This document shows, piece after piece, positions 1-11,740 of a stretch of DNA of 64,000 bases (the first letter of the stretch is position 1; each line of letters opens with the position of its first letter). The stretch covers positions 1,302,001-1,366,000 of the forward strand of contig NW_025954964.1 in assembly GCF_022376445.1 (NCBI RefSeq), in the 5' to 3' direction. Source of the stretch: Fomitopsis serialis (Eukaryota > Basidiomycota > Agaricomycetes > Polyporales > Fomitopsidaceae). A program made the position numbers and the translations under genes. A model generated the notes under the pieces. The model made no database searches. It was not told the DNA's origin and saw nothing but the letters and a program-made list of their open reading frames with translations.

Positions 1-42
1 ATGCAGCAGCTTTACGGGTACTCCGAGACCCGCGGTGGTCAT
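1..42 (-). CDS. SMD3: Small nuclear ribonucleoprotein Sm D3, N-terminal fragment cut by window edge
   Basis: Only the first 14 codons lie inside the window, reading MTTAGLGVPVKLLH on the minus strand from the ATG at 42. The stretch GVPVKLLH matches the start of the Sm1 motif of SmD3 (family pattern G-[VI]-P-[IV]-K-L-L-H-E-A). SmD3 is a core Sm-ring subunit of spliceosomal U1, U2, U4 and U5 snRNPs in the nucleus. The reading frame is also open upstream to an ATG near 103, but 42 fits the family, where about 4-8 residues precede GVP. The gene is divergent from the chloride channel gene to its right. The identification rests on a very short segment, so the sequence left of the window is needed to confirm it. 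Confidence 0.7.
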   Translation of the reverse strand, partial: MTTAGLGVPVKLLH

Positions 43-703
43 TTTTGCTAGGCGAAGAACGGCGAGGAAGACGATGAGGATGCAAGTGAGCAAGGCGCCC
101 ATGAGGCGCTACAACTGGTAGCTTACATAATTGACAACTCAGCGGTAAGTTAAGCACTTAGCTAGATAAGATAAGATCCCGACCACAAGACCATGCCAGT
201 GCTCGGTCGTCGCGACGGTGCTGGATGCGCACGCAACACTGGTTTGAGCCCGTTCGGCCGACCGCCCCCACTGCTTGATTCCACTCACACACGACGAGGG
301 CGACGGCCCACGCAGCCAGCTCGCTCTTGATCCCCGCTATTCAGCGACGCGCTCAGAACACACCCTGACCATTGGTGAGTCGTGTGCGCGTCTGTCGCTT
401 TCCTGTGCACACTATAATGGCGTTCACCGCCCTCGACTAGCTACCCGCGATGCCTTCTCGGCTGAACCCCACCGCTGCGCTGTGTCGGTGAATGAGGATG
501 GAGTTCCCACTGGTCCTCACGGCGCCCCGTCCGACCCAGCCTGGCGTCGCCAGCGGCTGCTCCGCATTGGGAACGAAGCTCCCGAGTTCGGTGAATCGTC
601 TGCCTTGCGTCCCCCTGGTCCGACCCGAGCAACTTCGTACGGCGCTGTCGTCACGCATGACCGGGCCAGATCAAGCTTCGCTACTCGGCGAGGGTTGAGC
701 GCC

Positions 704-3700
704 ATGCCGAGGATCCGGATACCCTTGTACTCAAAGTCTACGCCCGTATCTCCCCGCTCTGCGTTCTCGCACAAGGACTCCTACTTCGCCGGCCAGCGCC
801 CCATCTCCGCTTATGACAAGCCTCCTGCGACCGAGCCGGATTCTCCCGAAGCGAACGCGGACGTCAAGACGAACGGTGTCCGTGTGTGGTATTCATCGTT
901 CACCTCAATCGACTGGCTGCACGATGCGATCAAGGACCAGGCCCGTCAAGCGCGGATCCGGAAGCGCAGGTCAAAGCGGGGACGCATTCTGCGACAGCTA
1001 GATCGGAGCATTGGGTGGATTATCGTTACTATTGTAGGCTTCTTGACGGCGATTGTCGCGTTCAGCGTCGTACGTAGCGAGCAGTGGCTGTTCGACGTCA
1101 AGGAGGGATACTGTCGCGACGATTGGACGAAGGCGAAGCGATTTTGTTGTAGGGTAGAGGACGACACAGTATTCAGTGCGCGAGCGCCGTCGTTCCTCAC
1201 GCTCAATGTGGAGGATGACTGCGATGCGTGGCGCCCATGGGCTGAAGTCTTCGGCGCTCTGATCGAAAAGAACGGTGAATGGATGGGGCTCAAGGCTGGC
1301 ATGTCCCAATATATCGCCTATGCTGTCACTGCGGTACGTCGAAATCAATTCCGAAATGTCTCGGTTACGGTGCGAGCTGATTGGATGGCTGTCTAGCTCA
1401 CTTGGGCAGTGATATCGGCATTGTTGACAATCCACCTCACTTCTTCCAATTCATTCATCACAAGGAAGGACTCTGGAGTGCTTGCCCCTGACTTCGCAGA
1501 CGTAGATGAAGACCAGAAAGCCGCAGCCGTTCCTGCCGGCGAACCCAAACGCAAGGTTACTTACTATGTACGTAGACCGATACTTCCATTAGGCTCGCGG
1601 TTTCACCGGATGTGGCCTTCATATTGCCTCCATTCTGATGTGTGGCCCGAGTTGAGCGCTCATGAGTGGCGTGTCTTTTCACAGGCTGCGGGAAGTGGTA
1701 TCCCAGAGATCAAGACAATTCTGTCGGGTAAGATTCATTGACGTACGTACGAACGTGCACCATGCTGAAGTGGCTCTGCAGGCTTCGTCATCCACGGCTA
1801 TCTCGGTGGCAGGACTCTATTCACGAAGTCGGTCGGCCTGGCGCTCTCCGTCGCGTCAGGTCTTTCTCTAGGTCCGTCATTACGCGCCCGCTTTCGCGCC
1901 GATTCTCACTAGGCGCATGTGATTATAGGCAAGGAAGGGCCCTTTGTACACATCGCCTCTTGCATCGGAAACATTGTCAGTCGGTTCTTCAGCAAGTACG
2001 AGACTAACGAAGGTATGTACGATGTTGCTGAATACCCGACACCGCTCAATAAGCGATTCAGGAAAACGACGAGAGATATTCAGTGCCGCATGCGCTGCAG
2101 GCGTAGCAGTGGCCTTCGGCGCCCCCATTGGTGGTGTTCTATTCAGCTTGGAGGAAGTCTCGTACTTCTTCCCGGCGAAGGTCATGTGGAGAAGGTACTC
2201 GAAGGCCACCATGCGTTGACATCTGCCGTTCTGACTTGGTCTCTCCAGCTTCTTCTGTGCTATGGTGGCTGCCATAACATTGAGGTTCCTTGATCCCTTC
2301 GGCAGCGGTAAGTTAGTGCTGTTCCAGGTCACCTACGACAAGGTGGGTTTGGCATGTTGGAAAGCACGACGTGTGGCAGCTGATGTGCTCGCCGTAGGAC
2401 TGGCATGCATACGAACTGGTCTTCTTCCTTCTGCTCGGAGTCTTCGGTGTACGTCGCAATTGCTCTGGTCTTGGGTTACACCTCATTCACGATTCATCAT
2501 CTACAGGGCGTCTATGGTGCATGGTTCTCGAAGTTGAACTTCCGTTGGAGTCGTGATGTCCGCAAAGCGACCTGGCTAGGGAAGCACCCCATCGCAGAGG
2601 TATTCCTGGTGACTCTCGCAACGACAGTTCTCTCGTTCGTCAACCCATACACCCGCATGGGGGGCACCGAGCTTGTTTACAACCTCTTCGCGGAGTGTCG
2701 CCCTGGCAGCGCCAACACCCACATCGGGCTTTGCGTGCTCAACCCTCCGGAACAGGCCATCCCTGTCATACGCTCCATCCTGATCGCGCTGGTCATCAAG
2801 GGTGCGCTCACTGTCGTCACGTTCGGCATTCAAGTCCCCGCCGGTATCTTCATTCCGTCCCTCGCTGTCGGAGCGTGCGCTGGGCGTATTATGGGCATCC
2901 TCGTACAGTGGCTACAATTCTCTCACCCGAAAAGTGCTCTGTTTGCTAGCTGCGAAGGTGACCTCAACTGTGTCATTCCGGGTCTGTACGCCATGGTCGG
3001 GGCTGCTGCTAGCTTGTCCGGAGTGACGGTACGTGGCAATGTCACGAGATATCTAAGCTTCGCTGACCACCAGCCGTGTAGCGCACGACGGTATCACTGG
3101 CGGTCATCATGTTCGAGCTGACGGACACACTGACGTATGCGGTCCCCGTCATGTTGTCGGTCCTGGTTGCAAAGACAGTTGCGGATGCGTTGGAACCCAA
3201 GGGCATCTATGACCTGGTTATCGAGTGAGTATTCGTTGCATTTGACGACCTTTCTGGCGCGCTGACCCTGAATCAGTCTCTCGCAACTGCCGTACCTGGA
3301 TGCAAAACATGAGTACGTATGGGGCAAACTGCAAATCGACGATGTCGTAAGTCTTGATTTCGCCACCTTGTATGATCACGACTCATCGCATCCTAGACCG
3401 ACCGCGATGTCGATGTCATCCGCGTCGACCGGGAGAACACCGTCAAGAGCCTCAGGGACCAATTGCAAGGGCTCATCGTAATGGACAATTCTGACAGCGG
3501 CTTCCCGATCGTGAGGAGCGATGACGGCGGCTCGCGCATGGTCGGTTACATCGGAGCCAGTGAACTGGAGCATGCTCTTAGTATGTCCACTTATCATCTT
3601 CGTCCATATCAACACCCGTTCATCACCGTTGCTGTGTAGCCGTCGCCGCCGACGAGGCGGACAAGCCCATTAGGTTCTCTGGCCCTGGTCTGTATGCACA

Positions 3701-4009
3701 CGGCGGCCCGATGACTTCGTCAGTGTCGTCGTTGGAAGCCGGGTCCACCCTCCTCGCTGTCGACCCATTCGACTTCTCTCCGTACATGGACCAAGCCCCG
3801 CTGACGGTTCAATCCAACTCTCCCTTGGAGCTCGTACAGCAGTTCTTTACGAAGCTTGGCGCTCGTTACGTTGTCGTGACGGACGCCGATGGCTATTGTG
3901 AGTGCCTTGCCTGTCGTCCATTTCACACCAGTTCTGACGTACCGCAGACGAGGGTGTCATAGACAAGAAGACATGGCTTCACTTCTTGTCTCAGTTGGAA
4001 GGACACTGA
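704..4009 (+). CDS. CLC-family voltage-gated chloride channel / Cl-/H+ exchanger (GEF1-like)
   Basis: A multi-exon gene with about 11 short introns (the first is 1334-1396). CLC hallmarks appear in order: [11 protein letters not shown] (selectivity filter region, near 1690), GKEGPFVH with the gating glutamate (near 1930), a helix with [13 protein letters not shown] (near 2120), and [17 protein letters not shown] (near 2830). A C-terminal region from about 3390 resembles a CBS pair ([16 protein letters not shown], then [18 protein letters not shown]). The gating glutamate suggests an intracellular exchanger acting in Golgi, endosome or vacuole acidification, as for yeast Gef1. The stop is at 4007-4009. 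The start is uncertain: 704 is the first in-frame ATG, but the same frame stays open upstream to about 275 and includes plausible protein (TSYGAVVTHDRARSSFATRR), so a spliced 5' exon, perhaps from the ATG at 450, is likely. Confidence 0.93.
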
Positions 4010-5910
4010 TGAAGATTTGACGTAGTCAATCAATCATGATTTTCTTAGGATCTTCTGCAGTAGGGATTTGGACCAAGAATCAAGAACTCGCATTCAATGC
4101 ACATACCATTCACCTTTGCATACGTCGACTATCATATCACTCGCTATCAAATCGCAATCCGTATCCTAAAGCATCGTTCAACTCTATGTCCACGTCCAGC
4201 ATGTAGTTTACAGGTCTCCGTAGGTTCCTCGCAATCGAAGCACAATCATGCTTTTGGCGCGAAGCAGTGGTGGGCATGAGAACCCAACAACTACACATAC
4301 TGCCACGCAAGCGTACTAAGCGTGCTAAGTAGTGTGGTGCTATATTGGCCCAAAGGACGATCTAGATTGAGATCTTACGAACCAGATCAAGCCACCACCG
4401 GTTAACCGGCGCCTAGTTTTCGTCATAGTTGGTCCTGGTTAGAGTCCACTAAGACACATGACCGATGTCCATTCAATCCTAGGTCTTTGGCATCGTTCTC
4501 GCAGTGATCGACTTGCGCGCGGAAGAGCGAATGCTATACTGGAAATGATTGCCTGATACCTCAGTTCAGGTCGACCTCTGATCAAGTTCAAATAGCGAGC
4601 TTATAGCGGCGCTGAGAGGCTTAATGTGCGAGGTGGTATGTTCCCCCACAAATTGCAAAACGAGTCCGCTCATGTGGAAAGGCGCAGGTCTTACATTGTG
4701 GCCGATTGCTACAGTAATGATTCGCGTACCAAACCCCTACATCGCGGCCGGCGACTCGGACCTCTGTCACTGGTTGAAGCGAGGGCGTCGCGATGCAGAG
4801 TGCTCTCAAGTCTAGATTGCAGAAGTGTACCGGTAGGTTGCCTCGTTCTGCGTACGTTGAGCACGATTCCACACAATACATCGAGGCTCCCGGGCCCTGG
4901 CAGTGCATCTGTCATGATGATCCTCGCAGCACTTTTTCAACGCACTGCTGACCTGTAAGTAACACGATCCATATGCTCTAGTAGTTCGTACACTGCGTAC
5001 ATAAGTATGTAGCTCAGCATTTCTACCCAGACAGACAATCCCCCTGCGTCCGTTGGCTGATGCAGCCGAGGATCTTCGGGTCTCCCTAATTGACACCCGC
5101 TTCGCCCAGCGAAGTTACCACTGCCCCGGGACGTCGCACGTTGCACAGTTGCAGATCCCTCGAAGTCGGTGCGTTCCACTGCTCTCGTCCACCGAGCCCT
5201 CAGACCGACCTCTCACGTAACGACATCACGCAGTCTTCAGTTCAAAGCTACGGCGACAAAGCCAGTGCGAGATCGACCAACTCCCGCAGAGTCAGCTCAC
5301 AGACACAGACGCAGTGCACCCTTCCCACCCCCTTCCATCCTACTTAACAACCCCGCCCACCTGACCTGCGTTCCCCTCCCACCCACGGCCGCCACACGCC
5401 TTCTCCCCCACACGCCTGACACGCCCTGAGAGAGGCGGCATTGTAACTTGGCAGCCTAGCCATTCTCATCGGGTACGAGGGTCATGGGGTAGGCTTCACC
5501 GCCCCCGCGATCAGTCGCCGCTTATGCGAGCAATTCAATGGACGAGGGTCGCCATGTAAAACCACTGCTAGCGTACGGACCCGCAGCTATGCCCGCTTCG
5601 CACCCCCCACGATCCCCCGCTCGCTCGCTCTGCCCAATGTTCATCGTTGTGCTTGCCGTCTTCACCCCTCGCTCTCGCACAGCCACCCTCGTTCGACGAT
5701 GAAGATCAGAAAGCACTGGTCATAACCAAATACCCAACGACTACAGCAAACTAGCCCCCGAACGGTATATGGCTATAAAGATACCACCCAACTCTAGCTC
5801 TAGCTACGCATTTAGATCTAGCACACAACTTCTAGGTCTAGCACGGCTCTAGCAGGTTTAGCACGCAGCAGCGATGCGCACCGCCGATACTCAGCACTGG
5901 GAAAACAAAA
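4010..5910. other. Intergenic spacer between convergent CLC and CCP genes
   Basis: A 1.9 kb stretch between two convergent 3' ends. I see only short open frames without family signatures, on both strands. Two small sequence patterns stand out: a perfect 12-bp palindrome at 4398-4409 and a cluster of six CTAG motifs at 5794-5852. No RNA gene was recognised. Confidence 0.5.
5794..5866. repeat. Degenerate TCTAGC-type short repeat
   Basis: Six CTAG tetranucleotides occur within 59 bp (starting at 5794, 5800, 5818, 5832, 5838 and 5849), mostly as TCTAGC followed by AC or AG, with related TTTAGCAC at the end. It lies just downstream of the cytochrome c peroxidase stop codon. It looks like an imperfect short tandem array. 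No function is evident. Confidence 0.4.
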
Positions 5911-7384
5911 TCACTGCTCGCCGCCCATAACCCAGGGCTCCGAGGCGACGAACTGCGCGCGGGGCACGCCAAGCTCGAAGAGGGTCGAGATCGCTTTAGA
6001 GAAGCTGCAACGCAGACACGCAGCCGTCAGCTACACAGAAAGCAAGGAACGGAAGAAGACGACACGCACTCCTCGAACCACTTGTCCTGGTCCTTCGCGT
6101 ACGTATCGACCCACTTCTTGAAGCTCTTGTCCTGGATCAACGAATAGTCCGACCTGCAATACAGCTCATCAGCCGGATCGAATCGCGGGTAGAGACAAGG
6201 TACGCACGGAAGCATCATCAATGACTTGGTCGTCTTGTCCTGGAGCTGCTTCGGGCCGTCCCACTTGCGCCAGAGCCACTTCTCCTCGACGAGGAGGCGG
6301 AAGTACTCGTTCGAGACGGTCACGGGCGAGAACGTCCAGGGGCCCTCGAAGCCCGAGCGGTCGCGGTGGCAGCGCCCGAGGGCGTGTGCGCCGGAGAGGG
6401 CTACGATTTCCTGGTCGTTGAAGCCCATGCGGTAGAAGATCTAGATGACCGACGTCAGCTACCGTGTGACCGAGGCAACCGTAGACGGAGACACTCACGT
6501 TTCTCAGGTGTTGAGCACCCTGTGCGGCGTCAGGCAGACGACCATCGGGCGTCGCCTGCTGGGCGAAGCCGTCGATGCGGCCGGGGCGCCAAGGGATCTT
6601 GGGGCCGCCCATCTCCTGGATGGCGCAGACGCCGCCGAGGGTCCAGAGGTCACCGTAGGAGATCCAAGGGAACTCCTGCTTGATGCTCTCCATGACCCCG
6701 CGGGCAACGTGCAGGCCCGCGTTCGCGCCGTGCAGAGCCTCGGGTCGAAGCGCATGGTGGCGTAGTTGCTGTGGACGGCGTGTTAGGCAGGTGTGATAAG
6801 GATTGGGTGGAAGGATTGGGTGGGAAGTGCCTCACCTGCCACCGGTGCCAGACTCCTTGTCGAAGGTGCCGGAGGCGTGCCATGCGAGACGGAGGAGGAC
6901 AGGGCCGTAGGAGCCGTCTAATGACTTGATCAGTATGCGGACGGGTTCCTCTGTCGCTGGTACGCACCGTCGTAGCCCTTTTCGCTAGCGTCCTCGAGGA
7001 CCTCAGCGATTCTCTTGTACACCTGGATATCCGTGCATGAGTCTACTGAACAAACTGACGATTTACCAGGCAACGGACCTTTTCGTAGTCTTCCTTCGAG
7101 GGGACGAAGTTCGCCGCGACCTTCGCCGCCTGCGCGCCGGACTTGGCGACGGTGCCCGCCTCCTTCGCGGTGTCCGAGCTGCTGGCATAGATGTAGAACG
7201 CAATGCCACCGACGGCGGCGATACCGAGGCCGGCATAGAGCGCGGTGTTGCTCTTCTTCGGAGCCTCCGGCTTGGGCACCTCGGTGGTGTACCTGCGGAC
7301 ACCTGCCGTGCGTAGGGCGCGGGCGGGGCGTGCGGCGTTGAGGGGTGCCCTGCGGAGGGAGGCTCTGAGTGCGCTGGCGGACAT
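5911..7384 (-). CDS. CCP1: Mitochondrial cytochrome c peroxidase
   Basis: Reduces hydrogen peroxide with electrons from ferrocytochrome c in the mitochondrial intermembrane space. Translation starts at 7384 ([12 protein letters not shown]). An Arg-rich presequence ending near GVRRYTTE is followed by a hydrophobic sorting segment ([20 protein letters not shown]), the bipartite signal typical of intermembrane-space peroxidases. The peroxidase domain follows, from about [11 protein letters not shown]. The distal pocket is [15 protein letters not shown] (near 6860) and the proximal heme-ligand segment is [20 protein letters not shown] (near 6380). The C-terminus ends [12 protein letters not shown]. 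Several short introns interrupt the gene, for example between about 6431 and 6500. It is divergent from the LYAR-like gene across a 0.6 kb spacer. Length and domain order look complete. Confidence 0.95.
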
Positions 7385-7980
7385 GCTGGTGGAATGCGTT
7401 GAGTCGTGAAGAGACGACCGACGCCCGCCCCAGATATCCTCCCCGCCGGCGCCTCTCGCCCTGAGCGGTTGATTACCATAACCATGCTTAGCGTACCGGT
7501 CAGCCGTCACGTGTACGCGTTGTAGCCAATGGACGCTGCTTATTCCGCGGGATGCCCCGCATCGCTGTCTTGCTGCAGTCGCATGTAAATCAGCACCCGG
7601 TGAACCCGGTGTTGGTGTAAGTATATCGTACCGTAGATTTTGTGGGAATGTCATCCTCGCCTGGATTTGCCTCGAATTGTCGGGGCTGCCAGTCAGAATC
7701 AGTCGAACGACGCAGCAAGACGAGCGAGAGAGCTCGAGGCGCGCCTGAGTCTACCCCGGATCCGACAAGTTCCGCGCACAATCTCCGATTCCCATCAGTG
7801 GCATCACTCAGCGTCGCTGTCCCTGGACGTGCTATCACGTGCGGCCATTTTTCTTCGTGGGCGCTTGTGTATGCTTGCACGCCTGTGGCTGCTCGGTTCC
7901 TGCCAGTTGTCTGCGAAAACATTCCCCTTCAAGTTCGCTCGTCGCAGCTTGTGTCTTAGCCTCGGCTTCTCTTCACGAAA
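7385..7980. promoter_or_regulatory. Shared divergent 5' region of CCP1 and the LYAR-like gene
   Basis: About 0.6 kb between two divergent starts. The open frames here overlap in several registers and carry no family signature, so I treat the stretch as a bidirectional promoter region with both 5' UTRs. No specific factor site is claimed. Confidence 0.45.
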
Positions 7981-9428
7981 ATGGTGTCATTTCAGTACGT
8001 TTTCGATCCGTCTGTGCAGGATCGAGTCTGACCTTGCGTACCGTACAGATGCGATGGTCAGGACGATTCCGTCTGATCTCTCACATTCGTAGGCTTACAT
8101 GCCTCCGTGAACGCCTCATCTAGCTTGCGGCGATGTCGTCACAAAACCCAGGCTTGACAAGCACTACGCTCAATGCCAGATGTCTGTCAACTGCCTCGAC
8201 TGCAGCAAGACCTTCCACGGGCCGGGCGAGTACAAGTCCCACACGTCGTGCGTGAGCGAGGCGGAGAAGTACCAAAAGGGCCTGTACAAGGGTCCCAAAG
8301 ATGTGCGTGCTTGTCCCTGCAGTCCGATGTCTCTCTAATCTGACTCCCCAGCAGCAGCAAAGGGGTGGTCCAAGGGGGAACACTAACGGATACTCAAATT
8401 TCCAGGGTACGTATCAGACACGGGGACGTAACGGCAACTCCTGGGACTACCAGAGTTATAAGGCAACTGGTGCTAACGGCACTCCTTTGGGCACGCCCGT
8501 GCGGATGTCGCCCATCACCACTCCAGTTCCCGCTTCGTCACCTGCTCCGAAGGCTGATGGCAGCGCGAACGGCAGCGTCGAGACGAAGGATGGTGGAAAG
8601 GATAAGAAGCGGAGGGCAGAGGCGGTAGAGGTGAGTCGCTCGTGCGCAGATCTACATTATGAGTTAACATGTCTCGCTAAGGCGCACAATGGCAAGGACG
8701 CAGAGGAGCCGAAGAAGAAAAAGGCCAAGAAGGTCAAGGACGCAGAGCTAGTGAACGCACCTGCTGAGCACGCTGGCCCCTCAGGCGAGGAGACCGCCGA
8801 CGCTAAGCAGAGCTCCAAGAAGGGAAAGAAGGAGAAAAAGAAGGCGTCCGAGCTCGAGGCCCCGACAGCTGCTGAGGCGTCAACCTCGTCTGCGCAAGAG
8901 TTGGCGGAGGCGTCCTCCGAGTTGAAGAAAAAGAAGAAAGACAAAAAGTCGAAGCAGGATGAGGGTGAGATGCAGGCAGACGGGGCGGGAGCGACGAAGG
9001 ACAGCGAAGCGAAGAAGGCGAAGAAGAGCAAGAAGGGGAAAGAGGTAGAGGGCACGACGGAGTCGGAGGCAGCAAATGGGGTGGAGGCGAAAGAGGGAAA
9101 CAAGAAGAGAAAGGATAAGAAAGGCAAGGGGACTGCGGATGAGGTGGCCGAAGCGGTTGCGACAGAGGCGTCGGAGGGAAAGAAGCGGAAACGGGACGAG
9201 ACTAGCGATGCGGGGGTACAGCCAGCGGAGGGGGAGACGAAGAGCAAGCAGAAGAAGTCCAAAAAGCAGAAGAAGGTCGACGCAGAGGCGGCAGCAGAGG
9301 ACATGACCATGGAGCTCGATCCTCCCGCAGTCACCGCGGAGACAACAGAGGCTACGAAGAAGGACGGAAAGGGAAAGAAGGAGAGGAAGTCGAAAAAGGC
9401 GAGCGCAGGGGTGGAGGCCGCTGCATGA
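7981..9428 (+). CDS. LYAR-type C2HC zinc finger protein with lysine-rich tail
   Basis: Reconstructed from very small first exons. Exon 1 is 7981-7994, exon 2 is 8049-8056 (8 nt), exon 3 starts at 8124, and a further intron follows at 8303-8351. The joined N-terminus reads MVSFQCDACGDVVTKPRLDK, followed by HYAQCQMSVNCLDCSKTF and GPGEYKSHTSCVSEAEKYQK. This matches the LYAR zinc finger (CxxC...H...C, then CxxC...H...C). The rest is a low-complexity Lys/Glu/Ala tail rich in KKKK clusters, typical of nucleolar LYAR-like proteins. The probable role is a nucleolar, ribosome-biogenesis-linked nucleic-acid-binding protein (inference from the family). An intron at about 8632-8681 removes the only segment that breaks the Lys-rich pattern. 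The stop is at 9426-9428. Confidence 0.85.
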
Positions 9429-9718
9429 CCGTGACCCTTTTCTTTTCTCGGATTTGTTGGGACTTCGTCTTCGTATCTACACTGCAATCTACGCAGCGCT
9501 GCATCTTGCTTCCATTCCGTGCACACGACCCATTCTGCTCGTCTGCGCGAAGTCCTGGTCCGCAGCCCGATGAGAATGCGAGAGCGAACGACGTACCAAG
9601 GTTGCCATAAATGGGCTCACGTGCTTGATCGATTGTATACAGCGCGTCGAGAGACATGCGTTCGCCGCCCGGCTGCAGGTTGCCCTCGACCATCCTCGAA
9701 TTCTTCTAGCACGACGAC

Positions 9719-11191
9719 ATGCACGCGATTCAGGTATCTATTTGCAATCTGAACGAACCTTGCGCAGGCTAACCGCCCCTTAGCAACAATACTGGGCAGT
9801 GCGAGACTACCTCAGTCCCGTACGCCACTTTCGCTGCTCTCGTCCGCGGAGTAAGTCGCCAATTCACGTCGCTGGCAGGTCCTCAAGGAGAGCAAGTTCA
9901 AGGAGCATGGCCGGATAACACCAGGTGCGTTGCCCTGTCATGCCGCGTGGGCGACGCGCTCATGTCGCCCTCTCCATTCCTCAAGAGGAGTTCGTTGCCG
10001 CCGGCGACTTCCTGGCATACAAGTTCCCCGTGTGGACCTGGTCAGTGCACCCTCGCTCTCACCTGCGTCCCTTCCGCACCCGCTGATCCTACGATTCGCT
10101 CGCGCAGGGAGAAGGGCGACGCGTCGAAGGCGCGCGATTACCTCCCCGCCGATAAGCAGTACCTCCTCACACGCGGCGTGCCTTGCCTGCGGCGCGCCAC
10201 CGCGCTCGCGTACACGGAGCGGACGAGGACGCGGAGCGGCTCCTCACCTTCGGCGACCTCAGCGCGACCGGGAACGAGGCGGACGAGTGGGTCGAGACGC
10301 ACGCCGGCAGGGCGGCCACGCTCGACAACGCCGCGAACGCGGTCAACATCGACGAGATCCCCGACGTGGACGAGCCCTCCGCGGATGACGTCGCGGGCCA
10401 GGTCGGCAGGATGTCTCTTCAGGGTGGTGCAGGGGCGGTAGGCGAGATCCCGGATATGGATGAGATCCCTGATATGGAGGAGGAAGACCTGGAAGCGGGG
10501 GATGATGAGGCGACAGCACCAAAGGCTGCTGCGCCATCATCAGGCGTCATCGAGGCTAGGTGAGAAGGTATCTCTTCGTTGTCGTGCAGAGTTGGTTTGA
10601 CACAGGGCCAGTGAGATTGAAGTGGCGAAGGGCAACCTGCTGCAAGTGCGAACTTACGACGTCATGATCACATACGACAAATACTACCAGACGCCGCGTA
10701 TCTGGCTGATTGGCTACGACGAGGTGCGCCCTCCGTTCAATCACTACAATTGACTACTGACGGCGCGCCTACAGAATCGGACACCCCTCATGCCGGCGCA
10801 GATCTTCCAGGACGTCTCCGCCGACCACGCATTTAAGACCGTGACTATCGAGGCCTTCCCACACAGCACCTCGCTTCAAGCAGCATCCGTACACCCATGC
10901 AAACACGCGAGCGTGATGAAGAAGGTCATCGAGCGCATGAACCAAGGCGTGCTCGAGGAGCAGCGCAAGGCTCTCGGGGGCGCCGTCTCGCCGTCGACGG
11001 GCAAGGACAAGGACAAGCAGAAGAAGTGGCTCTTCCGCAAGACGAGCGGGACAGGCAAGGACGCGCCCCCGTCGCCCGCGCCGGAGGAGGACATCGACGG
11101 CATGCGCGTCGACTTCTACCTCGTAGTCTTCCTCAAGTTCATCGCGTCGATCGTGCCCACGATCGAGGTCGACTCGACGACGGCGTTCTGA
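9719..11191 (+). CDS. ATG3: Autophagy E2-like enzyme ATG3, with apparent 1-nt frameshift
   Basis: ATG3 is the E2-like enzyme that conjugates ATG8 to phosphatidylethanolamine. The start is a short exon at 9719 (MHAIQ), spliced to [12 protein letters not shown], then [52 protein letters not shown] and WVETHAGR. The E2-like core contains the catalytic cysteine in [13 protein letters not shown] (near 10890), and the C-terminus is [21 protein letters not shown] single-base deletion is apparent at about 10216-10222: the frame giving RRATALAYT continues as ERTRTRSG, while the family sequence ([16 protein letters not shown]) continues one frame over. The acidic middle segment with repeated IPDMDE motifs is expected for ATG3's flexible region. 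Apart from this break the gene looks functional. Confidence 0.93.
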
Positions 11192-11740
11192 GCGTCCGCG
11201 GGTGGGCGCGTGCTCGTGGGGATCGTTGGACGGTTATATAGGAAGTTTGATAGACGTATTGAAGAAGATACCTGAGCTGGAATGTTGTCTGCCTCTCAGA
11301 CTTGTGTACCGCTATGTATTACAACTATGCAATACCAGGCCGCCGTGGATATCGGTCCTCGTTGTATTAATTGGCGTGTGTGATAAAACGTCCGGATACA
11401 AGGTGGTTGTGAATAGCGTAACTGGCCAGCGTATGTTCTATACAGTAGACATTACAGCCAGTTGCATCTTGTGAGATCCCTTCCCGAGAATGTTTGCACA
11501 GGCGGAGGTGGTCGGGCATCTGTGACTGTCTCAGGGTCTGACTTTCCGTCGAGCAACCCGGTCGACTTCGGCCACAAACCTCGGACTGAGTAGTAAATCG
11601 CTCTTGATATACCTCAATATGGCACAATCCTGATGGAAATGCTCCAGAAATAACAAGACCGATACAACCCACAAGAGCGTACTTTTACGCTCGGGGACTA
11701 GCAATATAGCAGTACTACCATTACAGACGAAACACTCGAG
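11192..11740. other. Intergenic spacer between convergent ATG3 and P450 genes
   Basis: Half a kilobase between two 3' ends, presumably both 3' UTRs. The short frames on both strands carry no recognisable domain. Confidence 0.45.

Noticed and set aside
275..703. Long open frame upstream of the CLC ATG taken as coding from 275
   Set aside because: There is no in-frame ATG before 704, so the whole stretch cannot be one first exon. Part may be coding through splicing, which is noted in the CLC entry.
4398..4409. Perfect 12-bp palindrome CCGGTTAACCGG as an operator
   Set aside because: A single short palindrome in a 64 kb window is expected by chance, and no gene start lies near it.
8657..9526. 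289-codon minus-strand open frame rich in Phe and Ser
   Set aside because: It is the antisense image of the Lys-rich LYAR-like tail (AAG codons read as CTT/TTC); low-complexity composition and no family features.
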